From Mesostigma viride (taxonomy: Eukaryota; Streptophyta; Mesostigmatophyceae; Mesostigmatales; Mesostigmataceae): DNA of 64,000 bases. The first letter of the stretch is position 1, and every line of letters starts with the position of its first letter. The stretch lies in the NCBI GenBank assembly GCA_009746045.1, contig RPFO01000027.1, forward strand, positions 3,229,609 through 3,293,608, in the 5' to 3' direction. The notes below the pieces were generated by a model. The model was not told the DNA's origin, searched no databases, and was given only the letters and a program-made list of their open reading frames with translations. The translations under genes and the position numbers were made by a program. Shown here in pieces: positions 10,800 through 22,149 of the stretch.

Positions 10800-11068
10800 G
10801 CACGCTGTCGTCGCCCGACAGAAAATCACACGACATTTCCATCGCCCAACGTTTTTTGCCACGTCGGTTCCGTCGCCCGACGGAAATCACACGACATTTC
10901 CGTCGCCGGGCGAAAATCACACGACATTTCCGTCGCCCGATGAAAATCATCACACGAAATTTCTGTCGCCCGATAGCAATCACACAACATTCCCGTCGCC
11001 AACGGTTTCAGACACGAAATTTCCGTCGCGCGACCATTCTTGACACGAAATTTCCGTTGCCCGACAGA
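10800..11068. repeat. Degenerate ~29-30-bp tandem repeats
   Basis: Repeated phrases built on ACACGACATTTCCGTCGCCC, about nine imperfect copies. The same array is at 34373-34613. CpG-rich. Confidence 0.85.
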
Positions 11069-11266
11069 ATTAATTATTAGACACGTGAGTGACGTGACTC
11101 CGTCACGTGAGCATAAGTCCTCAGTGGGAGGGGAACATGGGATGGAATGGATGGTGTAAGCTATCTAGGTCCTAGACTCCTAGTTACAGGGGTGTGGGCA
11201 CCGCGGCCCGAATCGCTATGAATGCCATACTTGGTCACACGCGGAGCCCCCACAGGCTTGGGGGAT
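11069..11266 (-). mobile_element. 3'-terminal LINE fragment shared by D1 and D2
   Basis: About 195 bp of the same LINE family as 18450-20250, with the same 3' end next to TTAATTATTAG. The partner in D2 is 36363-36552, so the insertion predates the duplication. A short imperfect target repeat (GACAGAA/GATGGAA) may flank it. The D1 copy has an extra 9-base duplication in its hairpin. Confidence 0.85.
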
Positions 11267-11309
11267 GGAAATCACATGACATTTCCATCGCCCGACGCAA
11301 ATCACACGA

Positions 11310-11395
11310 AATTTCACTTGGATGTAACAGTATACACGATGTCAGAAAAATACTATTACAGTAGTAAAGGGGGGTGCCCCCTCCCCCCCTCTTCT
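11310..11395 (-). repeat. Inverted LTR-start fragment
   Basis: The reverse complement resembles the gypsy polypurine tract and first ~50 bp of the LTR at 9977-10035 with several differences. It is a relic of a related LTR element in the opposite orientation, and is present again at 36597-36683. Confidence 0.65.
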
Positions 11396-12079
11396 AAAAA
11401 TGAACTAGCCTATGGTCGTTACCAGCACAAATCAGTACTCGTGGCGGTCACATTTCACATGCACGTGCCACATCTTGGCAGGTAAAAGAAAGGAAAGCGT
11501 TTCAAAAGATAACTTAAAAAGGCAACGGAGGAGGCCGCAAAAGGTACAATTCGTCACCAGGGATTCGCGTGCCGTCACCGATCACATTACTAAACTGGCC
11601 CAAGGCAGCTTGACTTCGCAGGTCTGATGGGATGCGGTGTGTTCTGCCTGGTATGAACGAATCATACCTATTCCGACGACCAGTCATAATATAAAGACAT
11701 AAACCTTACACCGCGGCTACGGCGCGGCTCTGTTGAGACAACTGGATGCCACGTCTAACAGCACCGCAGCACGTGCGCTCGGTCAATTGGGTCCATAATT
11801 GCCCAATTCTTTGCCCTTCGCGCGCCATGGCGAAATATCGCCATCTCCATCCCAGAAGCTAATAGAACGATTTTGCTGAGAGGCACGACGACTGGTGAAA
11901 TCATTGCTCGTTCTGGCACACTCGCCTCTTTTACTGAGAAGAAAAAGCCAGCCACAGAGCAGTTCGAAGCAAAGCAGCAAGTTGGGGCTACACTTTCTCT
12001 TTACTGGGTATGCGATCCCAGTTTTCCAAATGCAGGAATCGAAAGCCACTTATTGCGATTTCGTAACGACCATACTTGC

Positions 12080-12080
<1 letters not shown>

Positions 12081-12139
<59 letters not shown>
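12081..12139. repeat. (CT)n microsatellite
   Basis: About 29 CT units; the D2 copy at 37370-37446 is longer. Open frames through it (poly Leu-Ser) are artefacts. Confidence 0.97.
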
Positions 12140-12142
<3 letters not shown>

Positions 12143-13199
12143 GCTGCCTCGATAAACTCGCTCGTGCTCTTTCAACGCTGAGTGAGACTACGCTATTTCG
12201 CATTCCAGGAATCCTCGAGCTGCGGGACTTAGGTGCAGACACAACGAGGCCTGTTGTGATGCCATACCCAAGGCCTGGTGACACAAAATGCAGAAATCGT
12301 TAAGAGTCTATCGGCAATAAATCACCTGGCTTTTATTATGAAAGAGCAATTCAGAGAGCCGTAGTTAGCCTTGCTTCCCTCGGGACCATGGCATCCCACA
12401 GGCTAAGGAGCTCGACGGCATTCGTCGACGAAGAATATATCAGGTACTGTACTTTCTTCAGTTCGCCTTGAAGAATTTTCTGTTTATTCATAGAATCTGG
12501 TGGCGTTAGCATCCGCCATGCTTCTTTGACATGCGGTGGTCGGTGGTGGCTCATGCCGGCGCCAAGGTTGTGCCCCAAAGCGCGTTTGCCACTGCTCCAG
12601 TTGCGTGGGATACATGATTAGGCAGTAATAGCTGCATTGTGTCTACAATAACTACCAGCTACAATACGTCTGCAAGCATGGTACAGCGCTTTGCTCTCTT
12701 CTGCCAGCTTGTCGCCTGCCTGCTCGACTTTGCCGACACTTAGCCGACTTTCCCAACTCCTATGCACCATCATCAAGCTAGCCCATCCGTGAGCACTCGC
12801 CTACACTTACCCTGATCGACTTACCCAACTACTCATCATGCTACTCATAGTACTACTCATAAGTACAACTCATAAGGCTACTAATAAGTACAACTCGTCA
12901 AGCTGGCCCTTTCACGTTGTATTACCGTCCACTCTCTGTGGTGGAGCTCATTGAGGGGCAGCATGAGGGGCTTCCAGGTATCAGAGATCGAGTCGCGGCC
13001 TTGTGGCAAGGTGCCTAGGATTATGTAAAGGTGAACCCCTACCCCTTCGAGGGATAGGAAAGGAAGGCCTTTGTGGTAAGGTGCATTGTCTAATCTGGAG
13101 GCTGGGAATGCACTCCAGTCAAGGTATAAGAAATGCAGGCATTTCCGTGTGTTTCAGGTGCTGATGGAATATCTACCCCTTCCAGGCATACGGGATGGA

Positions 13200-13473
13200 T
13201 CCCCCACCCCCATCCCCACCCCCACATCCCCACCCCCACATCCCCACCCCCACATCCACACCCACACCCACACCCACACCCACACCCACACCCACACCCA
13301 CACCCACACCCACACCCACACCCACACCCACACCCACACCCACACCCACACCCACACCCACACCCACACCCACACCCACACCCACACCCACACCCACACC
13401 CACACCTACACCCACACCCACCCCCACACCTACACCCACCCGCACCCCCACCCCCACCCCCACCCCACCTGCT
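13200..13473. repeat. (CACACC)n-type minisatellite
   Basis: About 270 bp of CCCACA/CCCCCA units. It keeps all frames open on both strands, so the predicted peptides are not evidence of genes. The D2 copy at 38508-38690 is shorter. Confidence 0.97.
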
Positions 13474-13673
13474 TATGCCTTCTTCATCGTTACACGTTAT
13501 ATCCTCATTACACCTTATTCATTATTATACATTAAATCCTCATTACACCCTGTTCATCATTACATATGAAATCCTCATTACACCTTATTCATCATTATAC
13601 ATTAATCCTCAGAACGCCCTATTCATCATTACACCTGATGCATCCTAGTTCATCATCAACGACGCACTTCCTC

Positions 13674-13820
13674 CCCACCCACCCACCCACCCACCCACCC
13701 ACCCACCCACCCACCCACCCACCCACCCACCCACCCACCCACCCACCCACCCACCCACCCACCCACCCCCACCCACCCACCCACCCACCCACCCACCCAC
13801 CCACCCACCCACACTGCCAC
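13674..13820. repeat. (CCCA)n microsatellite
   Basis: Pure CCCA run of about 140 bp; the D2 counterpart 38891-39143 is longer and interrupted by CCACCA units. Confidence 0.97.
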
Positions 13821-13977
13821 CCACCCACCCACACTGCCACCCTGTTACACCTTATTCATCATAGTTCATCATCATGATGCAGATAAGTGATGCGAACCAC
13901 AATGCGCATTATTGATCATATTAGTTATGAATGCAAACAAATTATGTGCACTTGCGCACCCCACCCCCCACACAATC

Positions 13978-14163
<186 letters not shown>

Positions 14164-14297
14164 TCTTGTTCTCTCTTTCTTATGTTTACACGTACGCTCA
14201 CATTTATTGGGTGACGTCTGCCCTATGCCTCATTGCCTGACCGTGTCCCTTGTCGCGCCTCCCTGGTTGCTTTTCACTTGGTGGGTTGCGTCTGCAG

Positions 14298-14412
14298 CGT
14301 ATCCAGGCTACGGACCAATGGTGGGCATGTACCTGCCGTCCATGGCGCCGGTGGAGGGGGGAGGGTACCCTGGCACGCAGCCGCAGGGGCAGCTGCGATC
14401 CTTGGGGAAGTG
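14298..14412 (+). pseudogene. Exon-like block, Pro/Gly-rich (D1 copy)
   Basis: Preceded by TTGCGTCTGCAG (acceptor-like) and followed by GTAAGG (donor-like). One frame reads YPGYGPMVGMYLPSMAPV then a Gly/Pro/Gln-rich stretch, which looks like real protein sequence amid simple repeats. The D2 copy (39592-39705) is one base shorter in a G run, so the two copies cannot both keep the frame. I do not recognise the protein. It may be a captured host exon. Confidence 0.45.
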
Positions 14413-14530
14413 GTAAGGTAATTATCATGTAGACCATCAGTGTTATTACAGTATTATTTTACTTTTGCTTATTAATTATCTGCCTTTTTTCATATGCCGG
14501 GGGTGCAGCCGCGATCCTAGGGAAAGCGCT

Positions 14531-14700
14531 CAGGTAATGGCCGTGCTATGGTTGTTCCTACGCTTACTATTCTACTATTCTTATACATTGAAGTCGTCAG
14601 GTAATGGCCGTGCTATGGCTGTTCCTACGCTTACTATTCTTATACATTGAAGTTGGACATCAGGTAGTGGTCGTGGTATTACGGTTTCTAAGCTTACTGC
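14531..14700 (+). repeat. ~62-67-bp tandem repeat with CAG/GTAATGG junctions
   Basis: Three imperfect copies beginning CAGGTAATGG or CAGGTAGTGG, matched at about 39823-39990 in D2. Each start resembles an exon-donor junction. Confidence 0.75.
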
Positions 14701-15052
14701 TCTTTTATCTTTGCTTAGCCTTCATTTTGAACCGCGGAACGGGCAGCCGTGTTTCTGGAGGAGGGGTTCTGCTGTTTGGTATTCTCGCGCTTTGTCTTTA
14801 TTGAGGTACCACTGCGGTTTTGTATGTGGTCATCCCTTTCTTTACTTTCTTCCTTAATTCCTTTTTTTATCATGTTGGTACTTCTAGTCTGCTCGTGTGT
14901 TTGATCTAATCTATGTGTGTATTTATCCAACTATTATTCCGTGTGTTCGTGTTTAAGCTAACTACTATTCCATGTCTGTGTTTCATGTAATTTTTTTCCT
15001 GCTCCCACCCTTGTTGGTTTTCAGCCTTCCATACTGAGTGGATACTGAGTTG

Positions 15053-15492
15053 GATGCTGAGCATGTAGTAGTAATTACTTAAGAGGGAAAGTTCTTCATG
15101 AACTGTTGGATGCTGAGGATATAGTAGTAATTACTTAGAGGGAGAGTTCTTCATGAAGAGTTGGATGCTGAGGATATAGTAGTAATTACTTAGAGGGAGA
15201 GTTCTTCATGAAGAGTTCGATGCTGAGGATATAGTAGTAATTACGTAGAGGGAGAGTTCTTCATGAAGAGTTCGATGCTGAGGATATAGTAGTAATTACG
15301 TAGAGGGAGAGTTCTTCATGAAGAGTTCGATGCTGAGGATATAGTAGTAATTACGTAGAGGGAGAGTTCTTCATGAAGAGTTCGATGCTGAGGATATAGT
15401 AGTAATTACGTAGAGGGAGAGTTCTTCATGAAGAGTTGGATGCTGAGGATATAGTAGTAATTACGTAGAGGGAGAGTTCTTCATGAAGAGTT
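15053..15492. repeat. Eight copies of a 55-bp tandem repeat
   Basis: GTTCTTCATG recurs every 55 bases at 15091, 15146, 15201, 15256, 15311, 15366, 15421 and 15476, with few substitutions. Units abut without spacers, so this is not a CRISPR array. Confidence 0.96.
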
Positions 15493-17444
15493 GCCTTTTG
15501 TCCCGCTTTCCTTGCTGACTGGGTGTCAGTACCCAATCAGCGCATGTGATCGACTCCCTGGGAGCGTGTGGCGATGGGGAATTAAGTAATGCGTGTAATC
15601 CATTCGCAATCTTTGTCTCTCATGCGACTAACACTTCATCAACGCCCGTGATCCATGCGCCATTGGGTCTCCCACGGGAACACCGCAGGCCCGGGAAGGA
15701 CTCACCATCCTTGATCGGACCCTCGAATCGACCATCGAATCTCACCCTCCTTGATCGGTGGAGTTGATGAGTTGAGGAGGATGTAGCCCAGGAAGGGAAG
15801 GGTGGGATGTGAAAGGGCATGGGGCGAAGGGGGAAAGTGAAATGATCATTTCCCCCCCTTTCCTAGGAGTAACCGTGAGGACTTTGCCCGACCGCATGGC
15901 TGATGGTGGCAGAGGGTGACAGATGGTGGCAGATGGTGGCACAGGGTGGCAACTGACATCGAGCGGTGGAAAACGGTAGCAATGGGTGGCAATGGAACGT
16001 GGACCCCGTCGCCAAAGCACAACATGCATCTGCCTGCAACATTTTCACAATCCAACCTCCTCGCGAATCCGTGGTGACGTGGCAGGCGGCAGGTCGTTCG
16101 AGGAGGGTTTCCTGGCAGGGACGGGTTGGATTGTGAAAATGTCGGACCCTGACCTCTTTCTCGTTGTTTGGAGGCCGAATAGCGGGACGGGACCTGCGCT
16201 GCTTGCCTGAGGGCCATGCGCTATAATTACCGTGCGCTACAGTGACCATGTGAGATGGTGATCGTGAGCTAGAGCGACCGTGTGCTTCCGGGGGCCTTGC
16301 GCTTGCGGTATCCGGGGCGTGCAAGGCGACTGGGGGGCATGCATGCATGACCACAGAGATCTCTTGCTGTGGTTTGCTTGGCTTGTGCCTGGATCCTCAC
16401 CATTGGTGGCGGTCACTCCATGCTAGGGTTGTGGTCAACGCCAGTGGATGACGCTGATTTCATACAAGGATGACAAACAAGGACGGCATTCTATTTATAG
16501 TCGAGTGGAATGGCTCATCAAAGGTGAAGGCGGCGGTTAGCACTCCCGGGGGGATGGGGTTATGAGGAAGGGGGGTGGAGGAGGGGGATGGTTTGAAGGG
16601 ATGGGGGCCAAGGGCTGAAGGGGAGGTCTGACCACTGTGACGCGAGCTCTCAGGCGTTTACCAGAGACTCTTTTTTTCTTTTCCCTTCAATGTCTACAAA
16701 GACCATGTCAGGCAACCGCGAGGGGCTGCCTGGCTGAGGCGTTGCCGCGGGCGTTATCGCAGGGCCAACTGTCAAACAGATGTCGAACAGCTGGGCTGTT
16801 AAACTGGGGAGTGGCAACACGCTGGGTGATCTCTCTCATGTGGCTACCTTGGATATTTCATGCTAGGTGTGCATGGCTCCCATCATGCACACCTTGTATG
16901 AAATGCGGGCTGGCATTTCACCATAATCGACATGGAGCAGGTCAGATTGCTACCCTGCTGGCTCTGTACAGCTTGTAGACCCTGCTGCACGGCACTCAAG
17001 TACTTGCTTACAACAGTAGGGTGGAGCAGTGGCATTGCATGCCTTCATTCGCCATGCATGGTTCGTGGATGCATCAATCCCTACATTCGCGTCCCTTGGG
17101 TGGGAGAGCCATGGGTGCAAACGTTTGGGTGCCATATATGCATTACTACAGAGCTCTGTCCAGGGGGCCCAGGGAGGGCTTTGCCCTGCAGGAAATTAAT
17201 GGTGCCTCTTCCTGTTTTACCAGTACCTGTGAGCGCCCTGGTCCGGTCGGCCAGGCGTTCCAGTCACAAGGTATCCCTTTTCATGGTATTTGTAGCAAAG
17301 CACATCCATTGCACTCTATAATGTGGACAATTTGTATATAGTTATTATCATCATGTTCAGTTGTGCACCATGTATACGTGCATTTCTGTCTCACTAACTA
17401 ATCGATCAATCAAATTCTCACCTCCCCATGGGGGGGCAACACAC
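15493..17444. other. Unassigned sequence
   Basis: No gene or known element recognised. It contains a GGTGGCAGATGGTGGCA-type short tandem region near 15900-15990 and a hairpin at 16039-16142. Short open frames show no recognisable domain. Confidence 0.5.
16039..16142. other. 19-bp perfect inverted repeat
   Basis: 16039-16057 (ACATTTTCACAATCCAACC) is exactly complementary to 16124-16142, with a 66-base loop that has a second short complementary pair (CCTCCTCG/CGAGGAGG). Could be a hairpin RNA or a tiny fold-back insertion; neither is shown. Confidence 0.8.
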
Positions 17445-18449
17445 TACGTAACTCATTAATTAATTAATAGACACGTGGCTGCGTCACGTGAGCATAAGTC
17501 CTCAGTGGGAGGGGAACATGGGATGGAATGGATGGTGTTGAGCCCTCCTAGTTCTAGGTCCTAGTTACAGGGGTGTGGGCACCGCGGCCCGAATCGCTAC
17601 GAATGCCATACGCGGTCACACGCGGAGCCCCCACAGACTTGGGGGTGGTCTCCTTCATCACTACTTGCCATCTATCCTTGCGTACCATCTGCCTCCATAT
17701 TACAGACAAACCAGGAGGCTGCCCGGGTGTGAGCCCGTCACGTCTAGTGTAGCACATGTCCATGCAGAGTCTATCACGAAAAGTCCACGGGTGGCGGCCC
17801 TGCCGCGCGCGGCCTGGGGCACGCCAGGTGAGGACATATCGCCCAGGCTGGGCGGGATTGGTGCCAGCTACCGTAGTGGTCAAAATCACTTTGCGTCTAA
17901 CTACTTTGCGAATCGACCTCGCAAACTGCTATTAATGGGCTTCATTTTGGGTCGATCGCAAAGTTCAAAAGTGACCGCGCCGCGCCCGCGCCGCGCCGGG
18001 CCTTTAGAGCCAAGTATCGTAACTTGGCTAGCGAACGCGTCGCGCCACAATTTTCGCGCCCTGTCATTTGAAAGGTTTCTTCAAACTTCAAAGGCTTGTG
18101 CAGACTGCACGGTGTGACTCGTGAGGCACGATGGCATACTTTCAAAACATTCTGGGCTACTGCCGGTGTTGAAACAATGTACAGGTCCAGTCATCCTTAG
18201 GGCTAATGCCACAAGACTCCACACCGACTAACATGCATGACCGCGTGAGTTATAATAAATCCTTACGGTATTTAATGAAGAAATATACCATGAGTGATCA
18301 TGAGTGCTATCAATGAAACGACTGAAAGAGACGGACAACCAGCGCAGGCCAAGTGAGACACACATTAGCCTTTCACCTATCACACTACACACAGTTGGTA
18401 AACCAGCTGGTCGATACGTGGTACCTCTTAACCTAACGATATTCCTATT

Positions 18450-20250
18450 AATTAATTAATTAATAGACACGTGACTGCGTCACGTGAGCATAAGTCCTCA
18501 GTGGGAGGGGAACATGGGATGGAATGGATGGTATAAGCTATCTAGGTCCTAGTTACAGGGGTGTGGGCACCGCGGCCCGAATCGCTATGAATGCCATACT
18601 TGGTCACACGCGGAGCCCCCACAGGCTTGGGGGTGGTCTCCTTCATCACTACTTGCCATCTATCCTTGCGCACCATCTGCCTCCATATTACAGACAAACC
18701 AGGAGGCTGCCCGGGGGTGAGCCCGTCACGTCTAGTGTAGCACATGTCCATGCCGAGTCTATCACGAAAAGTCCACGGGTGGCGGCCCTGCCGCGCGCGG
18801 CCGGGGGCACGCCAGGTGAGGACATATCGCCCAGGCTGGGCGGGCTTGGTGCCAGCTAGTCTATCTGATGTATCTACCTGATCTGTGCGGGCCAGGTGCC
18901 CGGCTAGGCCCAGGCGCCTGTGCCTAATAATGTGGGAAACATAGGGCAAATCAGCGTACAAATCCTCATTACTAATGTGCAAACCAAAGGGGATGTTAAG
19001 GGCCTTGCGCAGCATCTTGGTGACGGCGCCGTCGAGTCGTTGCTCCAGCTCCTGCATCAGTGTCCACGTCTCGGCGCCGTAGGTCAGGATCGTCAGAATG
19101 ACGACCTTGAAGAGGTCACGCTTGACGATCTGGGGTAGGGCGGGGTTGCTCCACCAGCGGCGGTGGTCATGGAGGTGCGCCCACGCCATGCCGATCCGTG
19201 TCGTCATGTCGTCCTCGCAGTCAGGAAGCCAACTGCCGAGCAGCTTGAAGCGGCCTGAAGTAGGGTAGTTGACCTCGGCATCGTCTAAGAGGCGGAGTGT
19301 GGGTGGGGGCCCTGCCATGCCGAGGGCCAGGGCCTCCGTTTTGGGGCTGATTTCTAGACCAACCGCCCGAGCCTCGAGCGCCAGGCAGTCCAGCCAAAGT
19401 TGGGCAGACTCCGGCTTCTCGATGAGCGTGATGTCGTCGGCATAAATGAGGTCAGCTAGTAAATTCTGCTTGTTAGTCGGCCCCCCTTCCCCAAGCTCGT
19501 TCGTGATCGCTAGGCCAGGGGCACGGCCTGCAATGCTAGCAAAGCGAGCACGTGCCTGGCGCATAACATAATCCACTACAATAATAAACAGGTACGGCGA
19601 CAGGACGCAACCCTGCCAGACGCCGGTCTGCAGTGGGCAGGGCGGGGTTATGCCGTGCTGAGTGCGCACCGAAGTGGTGGACCCCTCATACAGCGTGCGG
19701 ATGACGGTAATCAGGGGAGTGGGGACGCGAGCGCGAGCAAGTACAGCCCATAGAGCGTCCCAGAGGACAGAATCAAAAGCCTTGATGAAGTCGACGAAGA
19801 TCAGGATGGCGGGAAACTCACCAGGTTGCAGGAGAGCGATTTCCTCGAAGAGGCGACGCGCGACGAAGATGGCCATGACGGTGTTGCGCCCAGGACGGAA
19901 GCCCATTTGACTTTCCCCAAGGTGACAGTCGAGAGCAGAACGAAGGCGGTTGAGGATCATGCGCATGAACAACTTAAGTGCGGCGCTCTGGATGCAGACT
20001 CCTCTGTAGTTGGCGGGGTCGTCAGGGGAACCTTTGTTTTTGTACAGCATAATACGGTAGCTGTGCTGCCACTCCGGAATCGGCGGCGCGTCGGCAAGCA
20101 GGATCCGGTTGCAGACGTCAAGCAGGAACCCCGTGAGCGCCGTCAGCTTAATCACCGGGGCTGGGAGCTGGTCAGGTCCAACGGCAGCATAGAAGCGGAG
20201 TTGCTTGGCGGCGGTGCTCAGCTCGAGCTCGGTGAACGGCGGGAGCTCGT
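18450..20250 (-). mobile_element. RTE-like LINE (LINE B), 5'-truncated, nested in TIR element
   Basis: Flanked by a 10-bp duplication TATTCCTATT (18440-18449, 20251-20260). The 3' end has a TTAATTAA-type tail, the 5' end is truncated within the protein. Coding frame intact to its stop. The tetranucleotide 3' tail and the C-terminal HRRLGLAGHLAR motif are typical of RTE-like elements (inference). Confidence 0.93.
18542..20250 (-). pseudogene. LINE reverse transcriptase, N-terminally truncated
   Basis: An uninterrupted frame of about 569 LINE-derived codons; the open frame continues 17 codons upstream into target DNA. RT landmarks, counted from that chimeric start: motif A FVDFIKAFDS (D171), GVWQGCVLSPYLF, and the catalytic YADD at 287-290. 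A C-terminal region with HIIRHRRLGLAGHLAR follows, as in RTE/R1-like proteins. The endonuclease domain expected upstream is missing through 5' truncation, so this copy cannot retrotranspose alone. The product would copy LINE RNA at a nicked target. Confidence 0.9.
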
Positions 20251-21259
20251 TATTCCTATTGGTTAATAAAAAAGACCCATTTACCCGGAAAAAGACACAC
20301 ATTAGCCACCGAACCTAAACAAGTCGACCGGCTCGCAAACCTAAAACTTTGCCTTCATTTTGGGTCGCAAACTTTAAATTTCACCTTGTTTTGGGGTCGC
20401 AAAGTAGTTAGGCGCAAAGTGATTTTGACCACTACGGTAGTCTATCTGATGCATGTGTCTACCTGATTTGTGCGGGCCAGGTGCCCGGCGCTAGGCCCAG
20501 GCGCCTGTGCCTAATAATGTGGGAAACATAGGGCAAATCAGCGTACAGATCCTCATTACTAATGTGCAAACCTAAGGGGATGTTAAGGGCCTTGCGCAGC
20601 ATTTTGGTGACGTTGCCGTCGAGTCGTTGCTCCAGCTCCTGCGACAGTGTCCAGGTCTAGCTCGGCGCCGTAGGTCCGGATCGTCAGAATGACGACCTTG
20701 AAGAGGTCACGCTTGAGGATCCGGGGTAGGGCGGGGTTGCTCCACCAGCGGCGGTGCATGGTCATGGAGTTGCGTCCATGCTATGCCGATCCGTGTCGTC
20801 AGGTCGTCCTCGCAGTCGGGAAGCCAACTGCCGAGCAGCTTGAAGCGGCCTGAAGTAGGGTAGTTGACCTCGGCGTCGTCTAAGAGGCGGAGTTTGGGTG
20901 GGGGCCCTGCCGTGCCGAGGGCCCGGCCAGGGCCTCCGTTTTGGGGCTGATTTCTAGACCAACCGCGCCCAAGCCTCGAGCGCCAGGCCGTCCAGCCAAA
21001 GTTGGGCAGACTCCGGCTTCTCGATGAGCGTGATGTCGTCGGCATAAATGAGGTCAGCTAGTAAATTATGCTTGTTAGCCGGCCCCCCTTCTCCGAGCTC
21101 ATTCTAGATCGCTAGGCCAGGGGCACGGCCTGCAATGCTAGCAAATTAAGCGAGCACGTGTCTGGCGCATAACATAATCCACTACAATAATAAACAGGTA
21201 CGGCGACAGGACGCAAACCTGCCAGACGTACGCAACCCCGCCCGACGTACGTAACTCAT

Positions 21260-21640
21260 GCTTGCAAGATAAGTGTCCATGCACCAACGTCGGTCACCAA
21301 GAGGTATTCCGGCCAAAGGTCGCGTCGCTGCTGCTGCTGAGCGGGGGTCAGGTCGTCGTCCAGCGTCCAAGTGAGGTCGTGCAACCGCTTGCGACGATCG
21401 AGAGAGGAACCGCTGCTCAGTTGTCCTCACGGGAGGGGAAGGTGAGCAAGACTGGTGGGGGAGCCGCCTTATCCCGTGCGTGGGGAAGGCGGTGGCACCC
21501 ACGCAGTTCTACTAGCTCACCTACCAGGCCCATGAGGATAAGGAGCTGGTCCTTAAGCTCGTCGGCAAGGGAGGTTGACGTCTCACCTGGCTTCTGGGGG
21601 AAACGACGCAGCACCACCCGGCAGTCGCGGCGGCCGGGCG
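21260..21640 (-). pseudogene. Decayed LINE ORF1-like fragment
   Basis: The minus strand reads LADELKDQLLILMGLVGEL then CHRLPHARDKAAPPPVLLTF; in another frame it reads DDDLTPAQQQQRRDLWPEYL. These match in order the C-terminal region of the ORF1 protein at 35046-36325. At least one frame shift and in-frame stops show decay. In LINEs ORF1 is an RNA-binding chaperone. It lies directly beyond the right target duplication of LINE A. Confidence 0.65.
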
Positions 21641-22149
21641 CGGTCGGCCGGCCTCCCGTTGTTGTGCCTAGCGAAGGTCTTCAAGCTCTTGCTTGGAGTT
21701 TCGTAGCAATGGCGTCGGTGGTGGAGGCGGTCGCTGTCCGCAGCAGGTCCGCATAGGAGAGGGGCGGGAGGTCACCAGCATCCAGCCGCCGGGGGTGGCT
21801 GGGATGCGATGGTCGGGCCGTCTGCTCCGCTATCTTTGGGACCTGTGAGGCCAGGGCCTCGGACTGGGCGAAGCTGCAGCCGGAGCTGCAGACGTATTTT
21901 CAGGGCTTAGCGCCTAGCCGCCATGCTGCGTTGCGTCGAGGAGCGTTTGCTCGTCATATATTGCGTAATAGCTTCGGAAAATTATATTAGCGTGTGCGTC
22001 TTAGAAAGACGAAGCGATTGACGGATGTTCACAGCCAAATTTGGTGCCCAAGTTTACGTGAAAGTTATGAGCTCCGCCGTCAGCCAAGGCTACCTCGTGG
22101 CTCGTGGCTTAACACGCGATCCTACCGCCCGTCTATTCTATCTTTAAAA
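21641..22149. other. Unassigned sequence
   Basis: May include more of the ORF1-like relic, but I see no supportable gene here. Confidence 0.4.

Larger units (their letters stand above)
17871..20437. mobile_element. TIR element with TA target duplication, non-autonomous
   Basis: Ends are inverted repeats starting CCGTAGTGGTCAAAATCACT, 41 bp with a single mismatch (17871-17911 and 20397-20437). TA flanks both sides (17869-17870, 20438-20439), and intact LINE copies show only one TA there, which fixes the target duplication. Without the LINE nested inside it (18450-20250 plus one 10-bp duplication) the element is about 756 bp with no transposase. TA duplication suits the Tc1/mariner group and some MITEs; the family is not assigned. 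Confidence 0.9.
17457..21247 (-). mobile_element. Older RTE-like LINE copy (LINE A), split by a nested insertion
   Basis: Two collinear parts, 17457-17870 and 20438-21247, match the LINE at 18450-20250 with more substitutions and indels. A 12-bp target duplication TACGTAACTCAT lies at 17445-17456 and 21248-21259. The right (5') junction carries about 18 bases of extra CG-rich filler. The coding frame is broken in several places. The interruption is the TIR element 17871-20437. Confidence 0.9.

Noticed and set aside
13086-13648. Thr-Pro, His-Pro and Val-Gly repeat proteins
   Set aside because: Simple CACACC repeat translated in all frames.
15053-15492. CRISPR-like regular spacing
   Set aside because: Units are contiguous 55-bp tandem copies without variable spacers.
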